This document shows, one piece after another, positions 1 to 11,785 of a stretch of 64,000 nucleotides of DNA. The number at the start of each line of letters is the position of its first letter. Position 1 is the first letter of the stretch. Below the pieces are notes generated by a model that was given only the letters and a program-made list of their open reading frames with translations, did no database searches and was not told where the DNA came from. A program made the position numbers and the translations under genes. Source of the DNA: Turbatrix aceti (lineage: Eukaryota > Nematoda > Chromadorea > Rhabditida > Panagrolaimidae); NCBI GenBank assembly GCA_963969345.1, contig OZ017769.1:7195725-7259724 (forward strand). The letters are read 5' to 3'.

Positions 1-1111
1 TTTGAGTCTCTTGAGGGCGTAGATCGTCCCCGTGCTCTTCTCCTGCGCCCGGTAGACAATACCGAACGTGCCTTCGTCGATGTGATTCAGACAGTTGTAT
101 TCCGATACATTTCGGCATCCCGAGATACCCGGAAAGTAGTTGGGCAGCCGGGAAATGTAGTGCTCCTGTGTCGTCTTTTCGAGTCGTTCCAACTGTTCGG
201 GTAGCAAAACTGACTTTTGTGCTTCGGTCAAATCGTCCAAAATGAGGCCTTCCAATTCGCTGTCGTCGAGGGGTCGTAAATCTGTAATTAAACGAGTTTG
301 AATGTGCAAAAGCAAAAAAAACGGAGTAAAAAAACCAACCGAAGGATTCTCCGAACTGAACAGCACCAGGAGGCGACGCGGCATCCGACACAGATTCCGG
401 CACGTCCGTCGAAAGCGTCTTTGACCCCTCAGTCACAGGCGCCGCTAGCAGCGGAGACTGCGCAGCGTCGGCAAAGCTGTCCGGCGTCGAGGAAAGTACT
501 GTAATTTCGGAATAACTCGGAACTGGACCATTCGGCAAGTTACCATCGTACGAATTCGCGTCGTCCTTTTCCAGGTCATCATTTGTGACATCGTGATCTC
601 CCGCAGCTTCGGTGCCGTTCTCAATGTTCTGAAAAAGCCAGGTTTAGCACAAACAATCAATTAAAAACAAAAAACTAACGTTTTTATGATCGTGATTTTC
701 AGGCGACGGCCGTATAGGCGGTGGCGACACATCTTCTGTTCCAGCTACCGGTATCACCGCCGTTTGGACAGCAGGAGACGCCGACGATTCGTTCTCTTTC
801 CTACGTTGCTTCTGCTAAAAAGACAAATTTTAAAAAGTCAGTTTTATAAAAATAACAAAAACTAACCGGCTGAACGCTAAAAAGCTCGTCATCGTCGTCA
901 ACGACCTCCTTTCTGACTTCACGGTCAGCAGATCTCTTCTTTGCCCGCTTTGATATCAAACTACGACGGTACGCGTTTTCCTGCGCTGAAAGCGGAGAAA
1001 AAGTTACCATCAAAACTCAAAAAACAGCAAAAACCAACCTTTCCGCTCCTGTCGGAGTCGCCGCTCGTCGTCGTCACTTGAAGCATCGTCGCTGTGGTGC
1101 TGAGAGGTCAT
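1..1111 (-). CDS. cdk-11: Cyclin-dependent kinase 11 (PITSLRE), 5' part, cut by window edge
   Basis: Exons on the minus strand: 1039..1111, 867..985, 680..814, 340..628, 1..281, giving 299 residues before the window edge. Intron phases agree throughout. The start ATG (1111) opens an acidic/basic N-terminus (DDASSDDDERRLRQER, then SKRAKKRS), followed by a low-complexity linker and the kinase start. The stretch PGISGCRNVSEYNCLNHIDE and the glycine loop DEGTFGIVYRA, with ALKRLK after it, match the CDK11 region just before the PITSLRE helix; that helix itself lies outside the window. CDK11 kinases act in the nucleus on transcription and pre-mRNA splicing. The N-terminal arm here (about 270 residues) is shorter than the human one. 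The acceptor at 812-816 is a NAGNAG pair, so one Gln may be optional. Family assignment is confident; activity cannot be judged from this fragment. Confidence 0.88.
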
Positions 1112-1350
1112 AACAGTGGTAGAGTGAATCCCAGAAATCAGAAACGGCAAGAGTTGTACGAAAGAGCCCCGGAAGAAAGCTCAACGTCGGAGAGAAAAAA
1201 TTGTGCAACGCTGCGCAAATTCAACAACTTTTCATTCGCGCCAGGACTCCTCGAGTTGCGAGTTATTTTACACAAAAGCGTTGAATTCCATCAAACTTTG
1301 CTTTTTGCCAGTTTTTTTTCTAGTTTTTGTTTGTGTTGGCTATTCCAAAT
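1112..1350. promoter_or_regulatory. Bidirectional promoter region between cdk-11 and rars-1
   Basis: Only 239 bp separate the two divergent start codons, so both promoters must lie here or overlap the first exons. No TATA box is evident. A pyrimidine tract ending in TAG at 1321-1323 lies 27 bp before the rars-1 ATG and could be a spliced-leader acceptor. Confidence 0.6.
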
Positions 1351-4300
1351 ATGTCGGATGCGGCAACCGCGGTAGCCATCCGACTACTGGAGCAATTGGT
1401 GAGTGTCCCCATGCGTCATCTGCGCCGGGTGGACTTTCGTAATTCCGCGATTTTTTAGGGCGCGGAGATAACATCTCTCTCCGACGATTTGGCCGGGTTG
1501 CAGGCCGGCAAGCCGACCGAGCGCACGTTTGAGAGTCTTCCGAGTCTTCAGGTTGCCGGGACCGAGATCAACCAGCTTCGGTATCGTATAAAGATGCTCG
1601 AACGAGTGAGTTTTCATCGGTCAAAGAAAAATTATTTGTTTGTTGTGGATTTTAGGCTATCGCTCACGTCCCGAAAAAAGCCGCTGCCAATTCCCTGCCC
1701 AACGGAGCAACGCCCCCGCCCGCGAAGAAGGATCGCAAGGATCAAAAGGCAGTGTAAGTTGCAATGACCAACGAGAGTCTATTTTTCATTGACATTTGAC
1801 AATGTTTACGGTAGTTTTTCATAAATTGTCCACTTTTTCGACGGATTTTTGCAATTTTGTGTTGAAATCCTGCTTGGTTGCAGGATCCCGAAGCAGGCAG
1901 CGTCGGTCAAGTACGTGGTTGTCGAGGACTTTGGAGACTCGGTTCTCGGTCACCTGGCGCAACTTTTCTCGAAAGCCATCGAAAAAGCCTTCCCCCAGGC
2001 GGCGCCCTTCGAAGCGGACGTATCCGAGTCGAAGGCCGTTCCCGGCAAGGTGGTAGGCGATTACCAGTGCAATTCGGCGTTCAAGCTGCGCACGATCATC
2101 AAAGAGCCTCCACAGAAGATCGGGAACGGCATCAAAGATGCCCTCGAGCCCAGCGAGCTGATCCGGGCGGTCGACGTCTCTCCGCAGGGCTTCATCAATA
2201 TCCACCTTTCAACTGACTTTTTGTCTGCCCATATCACGGATCTGCTGGTCAAAGGCATCAGTCCGCCGTCCCTGGCCAAGCGGAGGGTCCTGGTCGACTT
2301 TTCTTCGCCCAACATCGCCAAGGAGATGCACGTTGGTCACCTGCGGAGCACGATCATTGGGGACGCTGTGTGTCGATTGCTGGAATTCGTCGGCTTCGAC
2401 GTGCTCCGTATCAACCATGTCGGCGACTGGGGAACGCAGTTTGGCATGTTGATTGCTCACCTGCAGGATCGGTTTCCGAATTATCTCACTGAGACGCCTC
2501 CAATCAGCGATCTCCAGGCTTTTTACAAGGTTTGTTTTTTCATAAGGATTTGACAAGTGACGTTTTGGATATTTTTTTTGTAAAATTTTGCAAAAAAATT
2601 TGTGACTATGAATATTTTTACCCTAAAATTTGCCCGCCTGAGGGCAGAGTTACGATCGCCTGAAATTGCATTTTTGCCATTATTGACGGTTTTTTGCACG
2701 TTGTAGCTAAAAAAAACTACGGAATTTTCAAAACAAGGGTACAAATTGATCGACGTGGTTTTTGATGGAGAAGCCGATAAAAATATAGGATATCACTTCG
2801 AAAAGTGTAAAAAAATGTCACCGAAATGAAATTGGCAAAAAAATCGATTTCAAACGATCGTAACTCCGCTGGATCAAATATGTCTCGGACCGATGAAGTT
2901 TACGGTAAAAAAAAACTTTTCGTAAACCCACTTTTTGACAAATTTTATAATGAATTTCTAAAATATTCCTTTTTGCTTCAAAAATATTTGCTTTACGATG
3001 ATTTCAGGAATCCAAAACCCGCTTCGACGAAGATGCCGTATTCAAGGCCCGCGCGTACGACTGCGTCGTCAAGCTGCAAAACTACGACGACGACATCGTC
3101 AAAGCGTGGAAACAAATCTGCGAAGTGAGCCGAACCAACTTCCAGAAGCTCTACGACCGCCTGGACATCCGAATCGAAGAGCGCGGCGAATCCTTCTACC
3201 AACAACGCATGGTGGATCTCGTCAAGGACCTCGAAGCCAGGAATGTGCTCATCGAAGACGAAGGCCGCAAGGTTTACTTCCCGACCGGTTGCACCGTTCC
3301 CCTGACCGTCGTGAAGAGTGATGGCGGCTTCACGTACGACACTTCGGATCTCGCCGCCCTCAGACAGCGCATAGACGAAGACGCCATCGATTGGGCGATC
3401 TACGTCGTCGATGCCGGCCAAAATCTGCACCTCGAAACGGTCTTTGCCGCCGGAAGGGACTTTGGCTTCTACGAGCCGACGAAGAAGCGCGTCATGCACG
3501 TGGGTTTTGGTCTCGTGCTCGGTGAGGACAAGTAAGTCGCCTTTAATCCTTGCTTGTTTTTGTGACACGCGCGCGTGCTATTTATGTGCTTGTTTTTCAA
3601 AGGTAGAAGCCAAAAGTGGTCGGCTGACGTCATCGGAGCCACAGTTCGCGCTGTTGACCGTGGCCTACGGTTTTTCTGCTGGGAATGCCAAAAATAGAAA
3701 ATTTGTGTGCTTTATAGTTATTTACTATAATTTTCGTAATTAAGCTCGGTGTCATTTCACCTTGGTTTTTTTTGTACCGGAAGTTGAGGCTTAGACTCTA
3801 AAAAATAGTATTTGTTTCGTCTGAGTGCTTTTCGAAGAATTTCAGACTCTAGACTTTACATTTCGATATCAGATTTCTAGTTTGTAGTGGACACAAATAT
3901 TTTTTTGGATTTTGTTTACGGCACGAGGGCACAAACAGCAGCCAAACAAAAAAAACGTGGTTTTGCGTTTCAGGAAGAAATTCAAAACAAGATCGGGTGA
4001 CACAGTCAAGCTTTCTGACCTGCTGGATGAAGGAGTGAAGCGCGCAGATGAAAAGCTGCGCGACAAAAACCGGGACTCTGTCCTGAGCGAGGAAGAACTC
4101 CGCGCCGCCCGTGAAGCCGTCGCCTACGGCTGCATCAAGTACGCGGATCTTTCGCACAATCGCACCAACGACTACGTCTTCTCCTTCGACCGGATGCTCG
4201 ATGACCGCGGTAATACGGCCGTTTACCTGCTCTACGCGTACGTCCGAATCCGATCCATCGGCAGAAACGCCGATGTTGATCGCGTCGCTCTGCTGGATCA

Positions 4301-4607
4301 CCTCAAGACCAAGAAGTCCGTCGAGTTAAACCATCCGGCGGAAATCAAGCTCAGCAAGCAGATTTTGAAATTCTCGGACACTGTTTTGACCGTGCTGGAG
4401 ACCCTCAATGTTCACCTGATCTGCGAGTATCTCTACGCGCTGTCGACGACGTTCACCGAATTTTACGGTGAGTGTCAGATCATCACGAAGAAGGACGGCG
4501 TCGTTGCGGACATTGACTACAATCGACTCGCGCTCGCCGAAGCCACCGCCGATACCATGGCTGCGTGCTTCCGAATCCTCGGGCTCCGAACGTTGGAGAG
4601 AATTTGA
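1351..4607 (+). CDS. rars-1: Cytosolic arginyl-tRNA synthetase
   Basis: Six exons: 1351..1398, 1459..1605, 1656..1753, 1884..2529, 3008..3531, 3974..4607; 698 residues. It charges tRNA-Arg with arginine in the cytosol. Visible parts: a metazoan-type N-terminal helical extension (residues about 1-95), the Arg-specific N-terminal domain, class I signature HVGH inside [15 protein letters not shown] (about residue 247), the block [18 protein letters not shown], the [14 protein letters not shown] segment, the degenerate KMSK-region loop around KFKTRSGD, and an anticodon-binding all-helical C-terminus ending in LERI. Length and order match animal cytosolic ArgRS. The two largest introns (478 and 442 bp) are AT-rich; the first contains a fold-back repeat. 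It is divergent from cdk-11. Confidence 0.96.
2570..2960. repeat. Fold-back (MITE-like) repeat in rars-1 intron 4
   Basis: Inner arms 2647-2678 and 2834-2866 are imperfect inverted copies sharing GAGTTACGATCG and TTTTTGCC. Similarity continues outward: TAAAATTTTG near 2581 pairs with CAAATTTTATAA near 2939-2950, and TTTTTACC pairs with GGTAAAAA. Together they form a long imperfect hairpin filling most of the 478-bp intron. No ORF and no clear target-site duplication. Confidence 0.6.
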
Positions 4608-4655
4608 TTTGTCTTTTTTTTTAAATGTGGGGGTTAATTTGATTTTTCTTTGGAT

Positions 4656-4661
4656 AATAAA
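4656..4661 (+). terminator. Poly(A) signal AATAAA of rars-1
   Basis: AATAAA 49 bp after the stop codon in a T-rich trailer. Confidence 0.65.
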
Positions 4662-7600
4662 ATCATGTTTTTTTATTTTTTTGGAAAAAATTGGGAGCAG
4701 GTGTTGCTAATTCGGGAACGAACTGAAAAACACGTTGTTGTCAATGAAAATTAAGGAAAGTTGTTGTTCAAGGATCCAAACGAACGTGGACATCGATAAC
4801 GGTGGTTTTTGATCGCGCAAGTGCATCATTGTTTTCGCACACGTTGTTTGTATTTAAAAAGATGTTTTCATTGACGCGCCGAAGACCCGAAAACCTTTAC
4901 GGAGGGTGCGGACATGTAGGGAGCGTCGAGCACCGCAGCGTCACCACCGTGTGTCCGAACGGAGCGATGAACACGTTGATCGCTTGCGTATCACGCCCAA
5001 GGGTTTTGATGATGATTTTGATGCACTTTTGTACTCGCTGCCTGGTTTTATCGTTATCAAAGCCACAGTCGGTCGTCTGTCTCGGCTCGGCTCTGAGACT
5101 GACTGTTGTAACTGTTTTTGGGTTGGGGTTGGGGTTGTTTACTCGAGGGACAACGAACAACCGAAGACACGCACGTAGCAAGGGGGGCTCGGGCGGATGA
5201 AGGGCTCGAACAAAAACCCATGATGATGGCTTCTTTCTTGAGCATGCATCGCAGCGGTGTTTGGACACGCAGAGTGATCATTGATGCAGCCCTGACTGAC
5301 AATGAGGGTGCGGATTGCAGTGCAGGATGACCGTTTCCGGAACTATACTGGTACTGTGTTTGTGTTTGAGCTACGTTTTTTCAACAAAAAATGTTTTTCA
5401 AAAATTTTGGCTTGCTTATCGAAGCGAACATTGAGTTGCTCCATTTGGTCACCTGGCCGGTGTAGTCGTTTATCGCTTTGGCTGCTGATAGGGCGCTTTT
5501 CGTCGGTTTTTTGCACAATGCACGTACACGCGTGCGCTCTTCCAAAAATAGATGCCTCGGAGCAAATCCCCCTCTCTTGCAGATGCGGCCGCGCGAGCAA
5601 AGACTGTCTTGTTTCTTCTCGGGACTGACATCAACCGGATGCGGTCGGTCTGCACGTGTGCATGGGCTTTGCTCTCAGCTGGAGACGACGATGGTGACAA
5701 ATTATTTACTTTTATCTTTTTGCCTTGTTTTGCACCCCTAAAATACACATGTAGATAAATATGCATTTAATTTCATTCCCCGCGGCGCAAATATACAAAC
5801 ACCCAGGTACAGGTTCAACTCAAAACAAAAAATCCCGTTTACATAATTCAAAAAAACAGAGTGCACCCACCCCATCTTTTCTTCGGCCACTCCGGTTCAG
5901 CCCGGGTTGTTCCCTACACAGAGTCGCCTCGGGTGAGTAACTCGCCCGCGAATCAAACGAATCAAAACACCCGTAAAGAGACCTATAAAATCCTGCAAAA
6001 GAATTTCATCAAAAGAATTTCCGGCCCGGCGTTCTTCACGTGCTCGCTCGTGTTTTCCTGGTCGTGTGCTAATTGTAGCTGCCGCCCGCGACCGCGTCCG
6101 TCTCGAATTCCAGGGGCGTTCGTATTCATCGTAGTGGCCAGCGAAGCGCACTCTGCTGTTGGCCGAAGTTGCCGTCGAATACGGTTGCCCCAGCGCAGGC
6201 ATTCTTCAAGAAATGTGCACGTGAACGACTGCACTCAAACAAATCCTTGTCGTGTTTGTCTTCGATGGATGCAGCCAACGGGTTTGCTATGTACCTCGAA
6301 AGCTGCTTCTTTTTACCCGTTGTTTCCCACAATGTCGAAATAATCGCAGTCGACTCGACGACATCCAGACCATTCCCTGCGACGACGTAGTTTGTGGACA
6401 TATGTGAGTCACTGGCAGCCAGCACCGAGAGTGCCTCTGTTCTGTTTTTTTAATCTCGTCATCAAGTTGGATCACTTGGACTTGGTCTTCGCCCCCTACC
6501 ACTCACAGAATTTTTTTCCAAAAATCTCCATTTCATCAAAATAAGCCCGAGAAGGGCGTCCAAAAATTGCGAATGGTACTCATATTTCAGAGACCACCGC
6601 GGGCAATTGGTAGAAGTTTTCAACCAGCAATAAACGCACCTCGGTTTCCCTCATTGGTCACGTTATCGCCTCTGCGCAAAGATGCCGAAACATTCTTTCG
6701 CCAGGCCTAAGTTTTCCCCCTAGCGCGCCATTTGTTGGAGTCCAAAGAGAGTGCAGAGAAACCAAAGAAATAACCCTGTCCATGCCATCATGCACCGGCG
6801 CTGCTTTTTTTGGGATGAAACCAGGTGTACCTGAGAGCGGTAAACGAACAGCAATACCAGAGCAGGTTGAAGACGCGTGTCGTATGCCTGATGATAACTA
6901 CCCCCCCTCTCCGTCTGGGAGCAGCCGTGCGTGTCGCGTGTTTTAATTCGTCTTCGATCAAGTTCAACGCAATCACGACGAACACGGGCGCCGACACCGC
7001 TGGCTTAAGCTGGCTAGTCTCCTGGCTCTTGTCCCGGGGAACAACAGCAGCTGGCGTGCTGACTTGCCCCGGGTCATAGTACGGAGGTCGTTCTCAGTTT
7101 GCGCTTATTATGCATCCCCCCCTTCTCTCTTATTTTCCCGTGAACGAACCAGAGTGCTATTTGCCATTTGCTGTGCACCCGCGGGGGCACATGCGTGCTT
7201 TTCGGCAGCCTGCCCTGGGGCACGGCATGGCGCACGAAGCATTCACGTGCACGCCGGGGCTTTCACGTGATGCCGCGGCGCGCTGCTTTCTTTCACATGC
7301 AACCCGGCTCCTCGCCTGCCGTCAGTCAGAGCCTGCAGGCTTCTGCCGGCCGGCCTATTATTTGTTCCGCTTGGCACGTACGCAGCCTTTAACGATGCTC
7401 ATCATCGCTAAATGCTGGGGCCGATGCTGCGGCCGAGGCACGGATTGCATGGGGCGCTTGACTCGTCCGTTCGAGCCCCCCATGATGAATTATCACCGAT
7501 CCTGTCTTTGGATGTTCCAAACAACTGCGGAGGCCCTCCTGGCATGAAAATGCACTTTTCCAGCCCACCAGTTGTTCGTTCTCACTATCAATAGAACTTT

Positions 7601-10600
7601 CTAGCACTTTTTTTAGGTTTATGTCTTTCGCGTGCGCAAACTTTTACAGAAAACTCGATTCGTCCAGCACCCCAAAAAAAACTTTTTTTTAGTCGAGAAC
7701 AGATGAGAAAAACTTTTTTTTGTGCAAGAATACCTGCTGTGAGAATCGGAAGATGCCTGATGTGGTGGGAGCGGAAGGAAGGGTGTGTGCCTTTTTGTCC
7801 GGCCCGTCCACTCATGTCAGATCGGGCCGGTCCGTCCCGAAAAATCAGTCACCTGACTGGGGCCCGCGGACTGACCCTTACGTCGACGACGACGTTCATG
7901 CGCAACCGGTTGTGTCCGTCGTCTTTCCGACTTCTGACGGTGACAAAAACGCTGATACCAAACATGACATGTGTCGTGTCGTCAACGACTAATTAGAGCA
8001 CTTGCGAAAAATCATGTACGCAACGCAGCGCAACAATGGGGCGTAGGCTCGCGGCCGAACCGAATTTAATTTGTTTGGATTGGCCAAGGACTTTGGCGGC
8101 CGCCGGCGGGGCGCACGCACTCCAGCTTGCCGGCAGGCGGCCAACCGAGCACGGCACATGACCAGTCAGTCACTTGTTTTTTTCTTTTCTTTCACTCATA
8201 AGTTTTGCAAGCGCTCGGGATGCGGATGTGGTTGTGGCTGCGGTGGGGCGCTTCGAGTTCGAAAATCACAACAACTTGCAGCAGCTCACTCAGATCTGTG
8301 ATGCCTGCTTTTTTGCTTTGGTTGGTCGGCTGGCACGCCGGCTGTCGCTCTCGCCTGTGTTGCCGCTCCCATACACGTGAGTGAATCGACCCGCCCAGCA
8401 CTCCTTTGTTTTCTCCCCCTCTCCTGCGACGCTATGAACGCAATCATCGGGTGGTTTACGATTTATAGCTCTCGAATATACCACTCTATTGTGTTTTGAT
8501 ACACTCTGCAGCTGCCTGCACCGTTCTTGGCAGCGCCTGCAAAAAACAAAGGACGGCCTCGAGGGGCAACCCGAGAGTTGCCTCCAGTCAGCCATCTGTC
8601 ATGCTGGTCTTTGCGACCGACCGACCGACCGACCGATGCCCCTTGCTCTTGCCCGCAGGTCGTTAATCTCCTCCTCCTCCTGCAGATCGTTGATTCTTGA
8701 AGCACGCTGATTCCTGCGACGTGACAAGAGCCAAAACTTTCTCGCTAATACATACTTACCTGCGAAGGAGCGTGTGATGTGATCGCAAGGCCATCGGCCA
8801 AAGATTTGTTTTTACTTCGATCAGGCCGTGGCCTCGGCCGCGTGCTGTCTGGGAGCCACGCGCACTCTAGCGAGCTTCCCTTCCTTCCTCCCTTCCCAGT
8901 TTGCCCTGATCTCTGTCAACACCGTGTTTATCGCGATGCGCACTTCGCAGGTGGTACTTTGGTACGTACACGAAGCAAAACGGTCGGCGCTTCCGCTCCA
9001 GGCGGGCGGAGCGGGTGTTCTGGGTAAGGAGCATCGCGATCGATCGACTCTTGCTCTCTCTTTGGTGCGCAACGTCGTCTCCGCCGTCACCGCCAGAGGC
9101 GTGTCCTTCGGTTGATTCACGTCGCCTCTTGGTCGGACAATTGTTTGGGCTGTTGGCTATAAAGCGTCCCGCTCCGAGGCAGAGCCAGGTTCAGGCGGTG
9201 CTCCGGAACCAACGACCCGGGTGGGGGTCATCGACCGGATCAACCGATGCTCGCTGATTCTGCTGTCTCTTTGTTGATGTTGATCATCATCCCGGGTCCA
9301 CAAGCTAAATAGCCGCACATGAGCCCATTACACTTTTTTTTTATCCGAAAAGAAAAGAAAGACAGCCCTCTGTTGTTGATGAGCCAGCCAGCCGGCGGAC
9401 AGCCTCCTGTCTTTCTGCGCTTTTTGATCTCTTTGTAGGCGCTCACTGTTATAAAAGAAGACCCGCCTCGCCTCGCGACACGCTGGTAGACGGCCCGGAG
9501 CGGTTGCGTACGTGAGATGCGACGAGTAAGTGTATAAGTGTTTTTTTCACATCATTCACGGCTGTGGCTGTTTTTGGCCATGGCCGTGAACATCTGACAG
9601 GATGATTGCCTGTTTGCGGTGATCGATGCCTCGCCTCTGATCCCTGTTTTTGGTTGTTAATTGCCACTGTAATATTTATTCACGACGAGACATGTTCAGC
9701 GGAAGGTCTCAAGAATCGCTGGAGGGGATGGATGGAATGCATGGTACACACCTTGTTTCCACGTCCGTCTGCGCTTGCTTGTTGCTTCTGTTTTTAGTAT
9801 TTCGTTTGCCCCTGGCGCGCCCGAAAAGACAAGTCATTCTTTGTTTTCTACAACGTGTTTACTTTTTATGGAATACTTTGGGGCCTCCAAAAAAGTACTA
9901 ATCCAACATTAGCGTCATTCATGGTTGGTCCTGGGCGGGCATAATATTATTATTCACAGTTCAAAAGCAACAAAAAAATGTACCATCATAAAAAATGACA
10001 AAAAACAAAAAATGATGCGTGCAAAAATGAAATACCGTTTTTGAGATGTTGTTTTGTATGAAAATCTGCTTTCTCCCTCTCAGTGCACCCGAGACCGAGA
10101 CTAGGGTTGTAAGCGGATCGGCTGGAAAAGCCGCCATGGTGCTATCTCGGGTCCAGAGTACGCGTTCTCTGGTGCATTTTTTTCCCTCCCCATAAAAGGC
10201 TCTCCTCCGGTCAGTATGCGTGCATTGCCCAAGTTGTTGTCTTTCTTTTTGTGCCAACGGCACTCGCCCGAAAAACGACGACACTCGTTTCGGGTGGGCC
10301 TCGCACGGAGCGGTGGGTTTTTAGTGCACCGTGGAAAAAACCTGCGTTCGTTCACACTCTGTTTTAAAAAAAACGGGCAGGGTTAGTTAGTGCAACTGTT
10401 TGTGAAAAGCGGTTTGTTTTGTGGGCGAATGAATGAATTATCAAATCGAAAAAGCCTGTCAGTAAGCTAAGAGACAGCGCGGTGCTTCGGTGCTTGCTTG
10501 GGGGCCCTCGTGAAGCGCACGTGCCTCGCGGGCGGCCGGTTCTCGAGAGATGAGGCCCGATGCTGAGGAGGACCAACCAACTGTGCGTATACCTCGGCGG

Positions 10601-10774
10601 GCGAAGAGGAGTGTCGCGACAACCCCCCGTCCTCCTCCTCCTTCCCTCACTCATAGAAACAAACCCAGTTGGTGGTTATTAGCCGTGTCACTCACCTGTG
10701 CGCGTGAATCCGTGAATCTGCCGTGATTTAATGCGGTTAATTAATCTGCATCGTACTTTGACTGACCTTCCACC
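4662..10774. other. Gene-poor region, 6 kb
   Basis: No ORF here resembles a known protein, and I see no tRNA or rRNA. It may contain 5' non-coding exons or regulatory DNA of the phosphatase gene downstream. Minor structure: a G-rich run GGGTTGGGGTTGGGGTTG at 5120-5137 and a (CGAC)n run at 8614-8635. Base composition is higher in GC than in the introns of neighbouring genes. Confidence 0.5.
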
Positions 10775-10783
10775 TTATTTCAG
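10775..10783 (+). promoter_or_regulatory. 3' splice acceptor upstream of the phosphatase gene
   Basis: TTATTTCAG followed by AACCC, 31 bp before the chosen ATG. It fits either a spliced-leader acceptor or the end of a 5'UTR intron. Confidence 0.5.
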
Positions 10784-10814
10784 AACCCACCCAATCTTTT
10801 TTCTCCCTTCAATC

Positions 10815-11507
10815 ATGCCTCTCGTTTTCCAAGTCAATCATGAGTACGCCCAGATCGGCGAGCTCGTCCCGGGCTTGTACATCTGCGGCGTCTCTGCACT
10901 TAAGAAGGAAACCATGAAGGCCTTCCGCATCGGCCTCATCATCAATGCCACCAATGAGGTACCCAATTTCCGTTTCCTCGGCGACGACGTTCAGCGCCTC
11001 AAGCTCTGGATCGACGATACCGTCGACGAGCAAGGTCTGTCACCTGCCTTCCTCGACAACCTCTCGGACCAGATCCACGCCGAGATCAAGCAGGGCACCC
11101 ACGTTCTCGTCCACTGCGTTGCGGGCGTCTCCCGATCGGCGACCGTCTGCCTCGCCTACCTCACCAAGTACTACTGCCGCAGCCTGCGCGACGCCTACCA
11201 CCTCATGGACTCCAAGCGAGCCCTCGTCAGGCCCAACATTACCTTCTGGCGCCAACTCATCGCGTTCGAGCAGAACGTCAAGGGCCGTGCCAGCTCAGTC
11301 CGTCTCATCCGTGATGAGGTACAGGACGGCAAACTCATTCCGGATGTCTACCTCCGTGAGGTTATCCCGGAACGCACGCCTTCACCCGAACGCGCCGACT
11401 GCCAGGACGAAGGCATCCGCGAACGACAGAACAGCGGCTCGCGTACGCCCAAGTTCCATCCTGTTCTGGAGCCGCTTGCTGAACTCACCGAGATCGCCGC
11501 TGCGTAG
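10815..11507 (+). CDS. Atypical dual-specificity protein phosphatase (DUSP14/18-like)
   Basis: Single coding exon, 230 residues from ATG 10815, the first ATG after the acceptor at 10775-10783. A small cysteine phosphatase that removes phosphate from Tyr and Ser/Thr of proteins. Active-site loop VHCVAGVSRSAT has the nucleophile at Cys101 and the Arg six residues later; the general-acid Asp lies in the LWIDDTVDEQG segment. The family-specific ending of the domain, LVRPNITFWRQLIAFE, is typical of DUSP14/18/21. An N-terminal core (LVPGLYICGVSALKKE, INATNEVPNF) completes the domain at about residue 165. The C-terminal 65 residues are charged and Ser/Pro-rich (ERTPSPERAD), with no domain I recognise. 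No CH2 or kinase-interaction motif, so a MAPK phosphatase proper is unlikely. Confidence 0.9.
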   Translation: MPLVFQVNHEYAQIGELVPGLYICGVSALKKETMKAFRIGLIINATNEVPNFRFLGDDVQRLKLWIDDTVDEQGLSPAFLDNLSDQIHAEIKQGTHVLVHCVAGVSRSATVCLAYLTKYYCRSLRDAYHLMDSKRALVRPNITFWRQLIAFEQNVKGRASSVRLIRDEVQDGKLIPDVYLREVIPERTPSPERADCQDEGIRERQNSGSRTPKFHPVLEPLAELTEIAAA

Positions 11508-11779
11508 CAATTAGCCTCGACACTGAGAGACTGATGCGCAGTACGAGTTTCAGCAAGCGACGGGTCCTACCATCACTCGGGTTTCGTTTCGTCTCTACAG
11601 TATATCGTATCCGTCCCCCCTCCCCCCCCCGAAGTGTTATGGTAAATTTTGTTTAAATGTGTTCAACCTACGGTTTTGTTTCGAACGTTTCCCATTAACT
11701 AACTGTATTCATTCATTTGCATTGTTGGTTGTTGTGTCAACACCGGAATTGCGTCAAAGTCCTGGGCGGCCTGGCGTCT

Positions 11780-11785
11780 AATAAA
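11780..11785 (+). terminator. Poly(A) signal AATAAA of the phosphatase gene
   Basis: AATAAA 273 bp after the stop; the only good match in the trailer. Confidence 0.5.

Noticed and set aside
10731..10814. Upstream in-frame ATG of the phosphatase
   Set aside because: A strong 3' splice acceptor at 10775-10783 would remove it, and family similarity starts at 10815.
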